From NCBI GenBank assembly GCA_023386865.1, contig JAEWIV010000082.1, positions 1 through 17,980 of the forward strand: DNA of 17,980 bases. The letters are read 5' to 3'. Below, one piece after another: positions 7,583-13,500 of this stretch (position 1 is the first letter of the stretch; the number at the start of each line of letters is the position of its first letter). The notes under the pieces are model-generated. The model saw only the letters and a program-made list of their open reading frames with translations. It searched no databases and had not been told where the DNA came from. A program made the translations under genes and the position numbers. Source of the stretch: Pseudomonadota bacterium. Lineage in GTDB: Bacteria; Pseudomonadota; Alphaproteobacteria; Reyranellales; Reyranellaceae.

Positions 7583-8661
7583 TACTCGGCGGCCAAGGAT
7601 ACTCCCTTGTCGAAGTGCGGCGCCACCTCCCGCATGAAGCGGTCCATCTGCGCCTTCACCTCGGCATGGGGCTTCCGGCCATAGTTGAAATAGAGGATCA
7701 CCTCGGCGATGCCGGCCTGCTCGACCTGCTTCAGCGTGTCGACGATGTGCTGCGGGCTGCCGCACAGGATCGACTTGTCGGTTAGCTTTTCCGGCCGCAT
7801 GTCGCGCAGGATGTTCACGATGTCGACGAAGTACCGGTACGTCGGCGGCACCTTCTCGCCCGACGACGACGGGAACGCCGCGATCAGCGCGTCCTGGAAG
7901 TAGCGCACCAGCGCTTCCTTGCCGTACTGCTCCTCGGCCGGCGTCGAGGCGATGTGCACGAAGTAGGAGCACATGGCGCGCCGCATCGGCCGCTTGTGGG
8001 CGGTCTCGCAGGTTTCCTTGTAGACCCGCACCGCGTCGGCCAGCGAGCCGTAGACCATGGCGGCGGCAAAGGGCGCGTAGATCACGTTCCAGTCGTTCCT
8101 GGCGGCAAGCTCCATCGACGGCCGCGAGAAGCAGGCGACGTAGGGCCGCAAGGGCTTCTGCGCCGGTCGCGGCCGGACCTCGACGTCCTTGAACTCGTAG
8201 AACCTGCCCTTGTGCGACCACTTGCCGGGCTCGGTCCAGGCGCGCCACACGATCTCCAGGCCTTCGGCGAACAGCTCGGCCGACTCCTCGAACGACGCCT
8301 GGAAGGGCTCGTACTCCTTGCGGTCGTAGCCGCGGCCGGCGGCGAAATCGACGCGGCCGCCCGACAGCAGGTCGAGCGTCGCCCATTCCTCGGCGACATG
8401 CAGCGGATGATGCACCGGCAACAGGGTCACGGCCGGCGCCAGGCGCAGCCGGGTGGTGGCGCCGGCGAGCTGGGCCAGGATGGCCAGCGGCGAGGCATTG
8501 ACGCCCAGAAGGTCGAAATGGTGCTCGCCGATCCAGGCCGAGTTCAGTCCGACCTTCTCGGCGTACAGGGCCTCGGCATAGATGTCCTTGATGAAGTCCT
8601 CGGCCTGCCGCGGGTTGTCGGGATAGCGGTTGTCGCTCAGCGTGAAGTAGCCGAATTGCAT
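7582..8661 (-). CDS. LLM-class flavin-dependent oxidoreductase (luciferase-like monooxygenase)
   Basis: 359-residue TIM-barrel enzyme of the bacterial luciferase-like family. Typical features are the N-terminal strand MQFGYFTLSD, AEKVGLNSAWIGEHHF (35-49), LRLAPAVTLLPVHHPLHVAE (72-91), LDLLSGGRVDFAAGRGY (97-112) and the late CGSPQHIVDTLKQVEQAGI. Such proteins use reduced FMN with oxygen, or F420, to oxidise substrates including alkanesulfonates, chelators and heterocycles; the substrate here cannot be told. A strong SD (GGAGGAAG, minus strand 8666-8673) supports the start at 8661. It is first in a run with marR, a PPOX flavoprotein, a MetE-core methyltransferase and a binding lipoprotein. No obvious flavin reductase of the HpaC type is present, so reduced flavin comes from elsewhere or from the PPOX protein. 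Confidence 0.9.
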   Translation of the reverse strand: MQFGYFTLSDNRYPDNPRQAEDFIKDIYAEALYAEKVGLNSAWIGEHHFDLLGVNASPLAILAQLAGATTRLRLAPAVTLLPVHHPLHVAEEWATLDLLSGGRVDFAAGRGYDRKEYEPFQASFEESAELFAEGLEIVWRAWTEPGKWSHKGRFYEFKDVEVRPRPAQKPLRPYVACFSRPSMELAARNDWNVIYAPFAAAMVYGSLADAVRVYKETCETAHKRPMRRAMCSYFVHIASTPAEEQYGKEALVRYFQDALIAAFPSSSGEKVPPTYRYFVDIVNILRDMRPEKLTDKSILCGSPQHIVDTLKQVEQAGIAEVILYFNYGRKPHAEVKAQMDRFMREVAPHFDKGVSLAAE

Positions 8662-8703
8662 GGCGCTTCCTCCATCGATGGCCGGAGGGTGACCGTTTTG
8701 CTT

Positions 8704-8723
8704 TTATTTGTAAATGCAAATAA
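8704..8723. promoter_or_regulatory. Candidate MarR operator (AT-rich near-palindrome)
   Basis: TTATTTGTAAATGCAAATAA: eight of ten base pairs are symmetric, with perfect 7-nt arms TTATTTG/CAAATAA around a 6-nt centre. It stands out as an AT island in GC-rich DNA, about 43 nt upstream of the LLM start. On the minus strand a TATTAT hexamer (8720-8725) that could be a -10 box overlaps one arm. No good -35 is visible at 17 nt. Size, symmetry and position fit a MarR-dimer site controlling the LLM-marR operon; the pairing is inference. Confidence 0.5.
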
Positions 8724-8762
8724 TAGGTCAGGCTTGCGGACCCATTCGTCGTGACCGGCGGA

Positions 8763-9683
8763 TCAGGCGGCGCGCGGCTGCTGCGGCTGTTGCTGCTGCA
8801 CCTCGGCCAGCGAGATGATCCAGTCGCGGAAGGCCTTGATCTTGCGGCGTCGGATCGCTTCCGGCGGATAGACCAGATAGTAGGCGGCGTCGGACGACAT
8901 CTTGAAGTCGAACGGCACGACCAGGCGACCGGCCTTGAGATCGGGCGCGACCAGGGCGTGACGGCCGAGCGCCACGCCGAGTCCGTCCATCGCCGCCTGA
9001 TAGGCGGCGAGCGAGAAGTCGAAGGACGTGCCGCGCGTCGAGTCGACTCCCTTGACCCCGGCAGCGGTCAGCCAGACCTGCCAGTCGTCGGGGAACGGGC
9101 CGATATGCAGCAGGGTGAAGCGCTTGAGATCGGCCGGCTTCTTCAGGCCGTTCGGTCCCTTGACCAGCGACGGCGCGCAGACCGGCATGATGTCCTCGCT
9201 CATCAGCCGCTCGGCCGTGAGCGAGGGCCACTGTCCGCGGCCGTAGCGGATGCCGATGTCGACGTCCTCGCGGCTGAAATCGACCAGCCCGGTGCCCGTG
9301 CTGACGCGCACATCGATCTCGGGATTGGAACGCTGGAAGCCGCCCAGCCGCGGCACCAGCCACTTCACCGCGAACGACGAGGTCGTGGTCACGGTGAGAT
9401 GCCCGCCGCGATCCTTCTGCAGCAGCTTCTCGGTCGCCTCGTTCAGCTGATCGAACGCCGCACGCACCGCCGGCAGGTAGGCCTGGCCCGCCTCAGACAA
9501 CAGCAGGGAGCGATTGCGGCGCACGAATAATTTTAATCCAAGCCGTTGTTCCAGCCCCCGCACCTGGTGACTGATGGCGGCCTGGGTGACGCTGAGCTCG
9601 TCGGCGGCATCGGTAAAGCTCATATGGCGCGCGGCGGCTTCGAAGGCGCGCAGTCCATTGAGCGGCGGCAGGGTTCGCTTCAT
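8763..9683 (-). CDS. LysR-family transcriptional regulator, GcvA-like
   Basis: 306-residue regulator. The N-terminal winged helix-turn-helix (about residues 7-65) reads LPPLNGLRAFEAAARHMSFT then DAADELSVTQAAISHQVRGL. This wording is typical of the GcvA subgroup, whose members include the glycine-cleavage activator and the beta-lactamase regulator AmpR. The substrate-binding domain follows from residue 92 (GHLTVTTTSSFAVKWLVPRL). The C-terminus ends in a short Gln-rich tail, VQQQQPQQPRAA. It lies divergent from the DUF1127 gene across 117 nt that contain a T-N11-A dyad and a perfect palindrome. It is also directly upstream of the LLM operon, 101 nt away on the same strand, so either or both could be targets. 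Effector unknown. Confidence 0.92.
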   Translation of the reverse strand: MKRTLPPLNGLRAFEAAARHMSFTDAADELSVTQAAISHQVRGLEQRLGLKLFVRRNRSLLLSEAGQAYLPAVRAAFDQLNEATEKLLQKDRGGHLTVTTTSSFAVKWLVPRLGGFQRSNPEIDVRVSTGTGLVDFSREDVDIGIRYGRGQWPSLTAERLMSEDIMPVCAPSLVKGPNGLKKPADLKRFTLLHIGPFPDDWQVWLTAAGVKGVDSTRGTSFDFSLAAYQAAMDGLGVALGRHALVAPDLKAGRLVVPFDFKMSSDAAYYLVYPPEAIRRRKIKAFRDWIISLAEVQQQQPQQPRAA

Positions 9684-9696
9684 CGCTGTCCTTCAC

Positions 9697-9711
9697 ATTA
9701 GCTATTCTTAT
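9697..9711. promoter_or_regulatory. Possible LysR box (T-N11-A dyad)
   Basis: ATTAGctattCTTAT contains the T-N11-A spacing and a 4-of-5 dyad (ATTAG/CTTAT) typical of LysR-protein sites. Read on the minus strand it includes CTAAT, the core reported for GcvA binding. It lies 14 nt upstream of the lysR start, where autorepression would be expected. The motif is short and loosely defined, so this is a suggestion only. Confidence 0.3.
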
Positions 9712-9739
9712 CAAAACAGGACAAACGGTCGTTTGTAAA
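9710..9739 (-). promoter_or_regulatory. Possible lysR promoter
   Basis: On the minus strand TTTACA (9734-9739; 5 of 6 to TTGACA) and TTTGAT (9710-9715; 4 of 6 to TATAAT) are separated by 18 nt, upstream of the lysR ATG at 9683. The 16-bp palindrome at 9721-9736 sits inside this promoter, so a bound regulator would block it. Judged by eye only. Confidence 0.3.
9721..9736. promoter_or_regulatory. Perfect 16-bp palindrome, candidate operator between lysR and DUF1127 gene
   Basis: ACAAACGGTCGTTTGT: perfect 7-nt arms around a 2-nt centre. It sits midway in the divergent intergenic region, 38 nt from the lysR start and 65 nt from the DUF1127 start. The form looks more like a TetR- or GntR-type operator than a LysR site, yet no such regulator is encoded in this window. 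A trans-encoded regulator may act here. Symmetry is seen; function is inferred. Confidence 0.45.
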
Positions 9740-9800
9740 GAAGGCGTGTGAGGTCCAAATCGCGATCATCAAGTCGCTCACCTCGTTCAGGGAGAATCCC

Positions 9801-10004
9801 ATGGCCGATCTCTCGCTCCACTACACGTCGAAGGCGCCGCTGGCCGGCACCTTCACCGCCTTCAGCCAGATCCTGGCGACCTGGCGTCGCCGCGCCAAGG
9901 AGCGCCGCGAGCTTTCGACTCTCGACGCGCGCAGCTTGCGCGACCTTGGGCTCAGCGCCAGCGACATCAACTTCGAGGCCAACAAGCCGTTCTGGCGCGG
10001 CTAA
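9801..10004 (+). CDS. DUF1127 small protein (YjiS-like)
   Basis: 67-residue basic protein. Its second half, RRELSTLDARSLRDLGLSAS then DINFEANKPFWRG, is the conserved DUF1127 core, an arginine-rich helical segment ending in a KPFWR motif. Such short proteins are abundant in alphaproteobacteria and, from studies in Agrobacterium, are thought to bind RNA and influence sRNAs, phosphate handling and motility. The specific role here is unknown. A good SD (AGGGAGA at 9789-9795) precedes the ATG. It is a single-gene transcript: divergent lysR lies to its left and a strong intrinsic terminator follows at 10070-10119. The 3' untranslated stretch between stop and terminator is unusually structured. Confidence 0.88.
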   Translation: MADLSLHYTSKAPLAGTFTAFSQILATWRRRAKERRELSTLDARSLRDLGLSASDINFEANKPFWRG

Positions 10005-10016
10005 AGCGTTTTCCAA

Positions 10017-10065
10017 TCCGGAGCCGGCCCGTTCGTTACCCTGCGCGGGCCATACCCTCTCCGGA
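10017..10065 (+). other. Nested inverted repeats in the DUF1127 3' untranslated region
   Basis: An outer pairing TCCGGAG (10017-10023) with CTCCGGA (10059-10065) encloses an inner pairing GGCCCG (10026-10031) with CGGGCC (10046-10051) and a 14-nt loop. The transcript would fold into a two-step hairpin immediately ahead of the terminator hairpin. TCCGGA is itself palindromic, so the outer stem is less telling. This may be a stabilising 3' element or part of a 3'-derived small RNA. Confidence 0.4.
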
Positions 10066-10069
10066 CACT

Positions 10070-10119
10070 GCCGGCGGTCGATCCTCAGCCTCCCTGTCGA
10101 CCGCCGGCTTTTTCTTTTT
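10070..10119 (+). terminator. Intrinsic terminator of the DUF1127 gene
   Basis: A perfect 12-bp stem, GCCGGCGGTCGA (10070-10081) with TCGACCGCCGGC (10097-10108), has a 15-nt loop. TTTTTCTTTTT (10109-10119) follows directly. This is the clearest Rho-independent terminator in the window. An alternative 8-bp pairing uses part of the right arm: CCTGTCGA (10093-10100) with TCGACAGG (10119-10126). Confidence 0.9.
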
Positions 10120-10132
10120 CGACAGGCCCCGC

Positions 10133-10164
10133 GCGCGCCGCGCCGCTTCGGCGGCGCGGTGTGC
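10133..10164 (+). other. Long hairpin with UUCG tetraloop upstream of the TPR gene
   Basis: Positions 10133-10146 pair with 10151-10164 as a 14-bp stem containing two G-U wobbles. The inner nine pairs (CCGCGCCGC/GCGGCGCGG) are perfect. The loop is TTCG closed by C-G, the extra-stable RNA tetraloop type. No T-run follows, so it is not a standard terminator. It ends 32 nt before the TPR gene start and could act as an mRNA leader or as a barrier to read-through or RNA decay. Confidence 0.5.
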
Positions 10165-10196
10165 ATTTCAGCCGAAGGGTGCTAGAGCCTCGGCCG

Positions 10197-10670
10197 ATGG
10201 CCCTGTCCGATCTCCAGATCCAGACGCTGGCGCGCGACGCCGTGCAGCGCGCGGCGGCCGGCGATTTCGCCGGTGCCGAGCCGCTGTTGGCCCAGGTCGC
10301 CGAGGCCCGGCCCAATTCCGGACAGGCGCTGCACCTGCTGGGCCAGGCGCGCCTGAAGCTCGGCCGCTTCGCCGAGGCGCGCGAGCCGCTGGAGCGCGCC
10401 GCCAAGTTCCTGCCGAAGGAAGTTGCCGCCCAGGTCAACCTGGCCGGCTGCCTGTCGCTGCTGGGCGAGCACGCGGCGGCGCTGGCGGCGCTCGAGCGCG
10501 CGACGCGATTGAAGCCCGGCGACGCCGCCATCGCGCACAACAAGGGTCGCGCGCTGGAGGCCCTCGGTCGTCCCGACGATGCCGAACAGGCCTACAACGA
10601 GGCCCTGTCGATCGACCATCGCCTCATGCCGTCGCTGTCGGCGCCCTGGGCGACCTCGACATGGCGCTGA
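10197..10670 (+). CDS. TPR-repeat protein, N-terminal part of a frameshifted gene
   Basis: 157-residue product made of about four tetratricopeptide repeats (roughly residues 8-40, 42-74, 76-108, 110-142), for example ALHLLGQARLKLGRFAEARE and AHNKGRALEALGRPDDAEQA. Homologous proteins normally run on into a sugar-transferase-like domain. Here the similarity leaves this frame at about 10638-10640 (after MPSLS) and resumes in the frame one base back as GALGDLDMALTSRPND. The last eight or so residues (APWATSTWR) are therefore out-of-frame sequence. One missing base, for example a G in tcggcgcc, explains it. The ATG at 10197 has only a weak SD. Treat as a broken gene or a sequencing error; the TPR assignment itself is solid. 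Confidence 0.7.
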   Translation: MALSDLQIQTLARDAVQRAAAGDFAGAEPLLAQVAEARPNSGQALHLLGQARLKLGRFAEAREPLERAAKFLPKEVAAQVNLAGCLSLLGEHAAALAALERATRLKPGDAAIAHNKGRALEALGRPDDAEQAYNEALSIDHRLMPSLSAPWATSTWR

Positions 10671-11371
10671 CCAGCCGACCCAACGATCCGCATCTGCGCC
10701 TGCGCCGCGGCGAGCTCTTGCTGCGCCAGGGCGACTGGTTGCGCGGTCTTGCCGACCACGAAGCGCGGCTGGAATTGCCGGGCGAGCGCTACACGCCCGA
10801 CCTGCCGCGCTGGCAGGGCGAGCCGTCGACGGGACGGTTGCTGATCTATCCCGAACAGGCCGACATCGAGAGCGATGCCGCGATGCGCGACACGCTGATG
10901 CTGGCGCGCGGCATCGATGCCGTCGTGCAGTGCGCGCCACGGCTTGCCGAATGGCTCGACATGCCGACGATCCGGCGTGGCGCGGCGCTCGACGGCTTTG
11001 CCGCCGCCGCTCCTCTGCGCAGCCTTCCCCATATTCTCGGCTGGACGCTCGAGGACCTGCCCGCGCCCGGCGCGCTGCGGACGACGGCCCCGACGCCGTC
11101 GCGGATCGGCTGGTTCACCGACCGACCGCCGCCCGCCGGCGCCATCGAATCCCGGCCCGAACGGCTCGCCGAGTGCCGGCTCGTCGTCGGCGACGACGTG
11201 TGGCCCACCCACCTCGCGGCGCGGCTCGGCATTCCGACGATCGTGTTGCTGTCGGCCGGCGCCGACTGGCTGTGGGGACCACGGCCGGGCCCTTCCCCCT
11301 GGTATCGCTCGGCCGAGGTCCTGTCGGCGGACGACGATGCCTCCTTGGCGTCACGTCTCGCCGCTGCCTGA
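10661..11371 (+). CDS. C-terminal part of the frameshifted TPR/glycosyltransferase-like protein
   Basis: 236 codons from ATG 10661, overlapping the end of the preceding frame by 10 nt. The start of this piece is a last TPR (DPHLRLRRGELLLRQGDWLRG) and a linker with LPRWQGEPSTGRLLIYPEQA. That wording is typical of bacterial TPR proteins carrying a GT9/GT41-like C-terminal domain. The end (VVGDDVWPTHLAARLGIPTI then ADWLWGPRPGPSPWYRSAEV) matches the nucleotide-sugar-site region of those proteins. The usual GLGD after the Glu-Gln pair is replaced by ADIESD, and the domain is short, so catalysis is doubtful. It is probably not an independent gene, though coupled re-initiation at ATGGCGCTGA is possible. 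Confidence 0.6.
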   Translation: MALTSRPNDPHLRLRRGELLLRQGDWLRGLADHEARLELPGERYTPDLPRWQGEPSTGRLLIYPEQADIESDAAMRDTLMLARGIDAVVQCAPRLAEWLDMPTIRRGAALDGFAAAAPLRSLPHILGWTLEDLPAPGALRTTAPTPSRIGWFTDRPPPAGAIESRPERLAECRLVVGDDVWPTHLAARLGIPTIVLLSAGADWLWGPRPGPSPWYRSAEVLSADDDASLASRLAAA

Positions 11372-11438
11372 GCAGGCTTGCGCAAACCGCCTTCCTTCCG
11401 GCGGCGGCGGATGCTGTTATCCGTCTCCGGAGGACCTC

Positions 11439-12833
11439 ATGGGCAAGAGCCTGTTCGACAAGATCTGGGACAGCCACGTCATCACCGACCTCGGCAACGG
11501 CTTCGTGCTGCTGCATATCGACCGCCTGCTGCTGCACGACCTGTCGGGCGCGCGGGCGCTGCGCGACGTGACGGAGAAGGGATACACGCCCGCCCAGCCG
11601 CGGCTGATCTACGCCACGCCCGATCATGCGATCTCGACCATGCCGGGCCGTACCGAGGAGACGTTTCCGCCGGGCGCGCCGCTGCTCAAGGGCCTGCGCG
11701 AGAACACCCGCAAGTTCGGCATCCACCTGTTCGACATCGGCAAGGACGGCAACGGCATCGTCCATATCGTCGGCCCCGAGCAGGGCCTTACGCTGCCCGG
11801 CACGCCCCTGGTGTGCGGCGACAGCCATACCTGCACCCATGGCGGCATGGGCTCGCTCGCTTTCGGCATCGGCTCGTCGGAGCTCGAGCACGTTCTGGCG
11901 ACGCAGACCATGGTGCAGCGCAAGCCCAAGCGCTTCCGCGTGCACTTCGAGGGCAAGGTCCCCGAAGGCGTGACCGCCAAGGACATGATCCTGCACCTGA
12001 TCGGCGACGTCGGCACCGCGGCGGGGACAGGCCATGCCGTCGAATATGCCGGCTCGGCGGTGCGCGGCCTCACGGTCGAAGGCCGGCTGACGCTTTGCAA
12101 TCTCTCGATCGAGATGGGCGCGCGCACCGGCATGGTGGCGCCTGACGACACGACCTTCGAGTATCTCGCCGGCCGCGACTTCTCGCCCAAAGGCGCGATG
12201 TGGGACCGCGCCGTCGCGCACTGGCGGACGCTCCCGTCCGATCCCGATGCCGACTTCGACCACGAGCATACGATCGACATGGCGAGGGTGGCGCCGCAGA
12301 TCACCTGGGGCACCAGCCCCGAGCATGTGATCGCCGTCGACCGCGCGATTCCCGATCCCGACACGGGGCCCGAGGACAAGCGCGCGGCCTGGGCGGCGGC
12401 GCTGCAGTACCAGGGGCTGGAGCCGGGCAAGCCGATCGAGGGCACGAAGGTCGACTGGGTGTTCATCGGCTCGTGCACCAACAGCCGCATCTCCGACCTG
12501 CGCGCCGCCGCCGCCATCGCCAAGGGCCGGCAGAAGGCGGCGCACGTGAATGCCTGGATCGTGCCGGGCTCGGAGCGCGTCAAGCGCGAGGCCGAGGCCG
12601 AGGGGCTCGACCGCATCTTCAAGGACGCCGGCTTCGAATGGCGCGAGCCCGGCTGCTCGATGTGCATCGCCTCCAACGGCGAGCGCGTGCCGCCGGGACA
12701 GCGCAGCGTGTCGACCTCCAACCGCAACTTCGTCGGCCGCCAGGGCCCGGGAGCGCGCACCCATCTCGCCAGCCCGGCGATGGCGGCGGCGGCCGCGATC
12801 AAGGGTGCGATCGCCGACGTCCGCAAGCTTTGA
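11439..12833 (+). CDS. leuC: 3-isopropylmalate dehydratase large subunit (LeuC-type)
   Basis: 464-residue aconitase-superfamily large subunit. It binds the [4Fe-4S] cluster through Cys346 (GSCTNSR) and Cys406/Cys409 (PGCSMC), the spacing of canonical LeuC. Other signatures are CGDSHTCTHGGMGSLAFGIG, EMGARTGMVAPDDTTFEYL and the closing LASPAMAAAAAIKG. With the small subunit it isomerises 2- to 3-isopropylmalate in leucine synthesis. The start at 11439 has an excellent SD (GGAGGA, 11429-11434). leuD follows after 45 nt, but leuA and leuB are absent from the window. The N-terminal part (GYTPAQPRLIYATPDHAIST) departs from the usual housekeeping wording, so a paralogue acting on a related 2-hydroxy-diacid is possible. 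Confidence 0.88.
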   Translation: MGKSLFDKIWDSHVITDLGNGFVLLHIDRLLLHDLSGARALRDVTEKGYTPAQPRLIYATPDHAISTMPGRTEETFPPGAPLLKGLRENTRKFGIHLFDIGKDGNGIVHIVGPEQGLTLPGTPLVCGDSHTCTHGGMGSLAFGIGSSELEHVLATQTMVQRKPKRFRVHFEGKVPEGVTAKDMILHLIGDVGTAAGTGHAVEYAGSAVRGLTVEGRLTLCNLSIEMGARTGMVAPDDTTFEYLAGRDFSPKGAMWDRAVAHWRTLPSDPDADFDHEHTIDMARVAPQITWGTSPEHVIAVDRAIPDPDTGPEDKRAAWAAALQYQGLEPGKPIEGTKVDWVFIGSCTNSRISDLRAAAAIAKGRQKAAHVNAWIVPGSERVKREAEAEGLDRIFKDAGFEWREPGCSMCIASNGERVPPGQRSVSTSNRNFVGRQGPGARTHLASPAMAAAAAIKGAIADVRKL

Positions 12834-12878
12834 TCTTCGAAGCACCCACCGCTGTCCTCCCGAGCGCAGGAAATCACG

Positions 12879-13496
12879 ATGGAAAAGTTCACCAAGGTCA
12901 CCGGCATCGCGGCGCCCCTGATGCGCCAGAACGTCGACACCGACCTCGTCATCCGCATCGAGCGGCTGGTCAACAACACCGGCCGGCAGGGGCTCGGGCC
13001 CTACTGCTTCGAGCAGATCCGTTTCAAGCCCGACGGCAGCGAGAACCCCGACTGCGTGTTCAACCAGGAACCCTATCGCGGCGCGCCCATCATCCTGTCG
13101 AAGGAGAATTTCGGCTGCGGCTCGTCGCGCGAGGGCGCGGTCTGGGCGCTGGCCGGCATGGGCGTGAAGGTGGTGATCGCGGCGTCCTACGGTGACATCT
13201 TCTACAACAACTGCTTCCAGAACGGCCTGCTCCCGGTGGCGCTGCCGATCGATGAGGTCGAGCGGCTGGCCGACGAGATGCGCGCCTCGCCCGGCAACGC
13301 CCGCATCACGGTCGACCTCGAGACCTGCCAGGTGGTGTCGCCGACCGGCCGCGTCGTCCCCTTCAAGATCGACGCGCGCCGCCAGCACGCCCTGCTGAAC
13401 GGCCTCGACGACATCGCCCAGACGCTCAGCCGCAAGGACGAGGTCGAGGCGTGGCAAGCCGCCGACAGGCAGGCACGGCCGTGGGTCTGGCTGTGA
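12879..13496 (+). CDS. leuD: 3-isopropylmalate dehydratase small subunit (LeuD-type)
   Basis: 205-residue swivelling small subunit that completes the active site of the upstream large subunit. Family signatures are QNVDTD near residue 17, ENFGCGSSREGAVWAL and FYNNCFQNGLLPVAL. After NVDTD the usual IIPKxFL is replaced by LVIRIERLV, and GFGxxLFxDWR by GLGPYCFEQIR, both in the region that shapes substrate choice. Leucine biosynthesis is therefore likely but not certain; citraconate or dimethylmalate-type hydratases use related subunits. AGGA shortly before the ATG acts as SD. The transporter gene begins 4 nt after the stop, so the three genes form one unit. Confidence 0.87.
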   Translation: MEKFTKVTGIAAPLMRQNVDTDLVIRIERLVNNTGRQGLGPYCFEQIRFKPDGSENPDCVFNQEPYRGAPIILSKENFGCGSSREGAVWALAGMGVKVVIAASYGDIFYNNCFQNGLLPVALPIDEVERLADEMRASPGNARITVDLETCQVVSPTGRVVPFKIDARRQHALLNGLDDIAQTLSRKDEVEAWQAADRQARPWVWL

Positions 13497-13500
13497 CCGT

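Noticed and set aside
9660..9683. Reading the lysR/DUF1127 pair as a toxin-antitoxin module
   Set aside because: The 67-residue protein is a clear DUF1127 member and the partner is a GcvA-type LysR regulator; neither is a known toxin or antitoxin type.
10638..10670. Programmed ribosomal frameshift in the TPR gene
   Set aside because: No slippery heptamer or suitably placed downstream stem-loop is evident; a plain indel or sequencing error is simpler.
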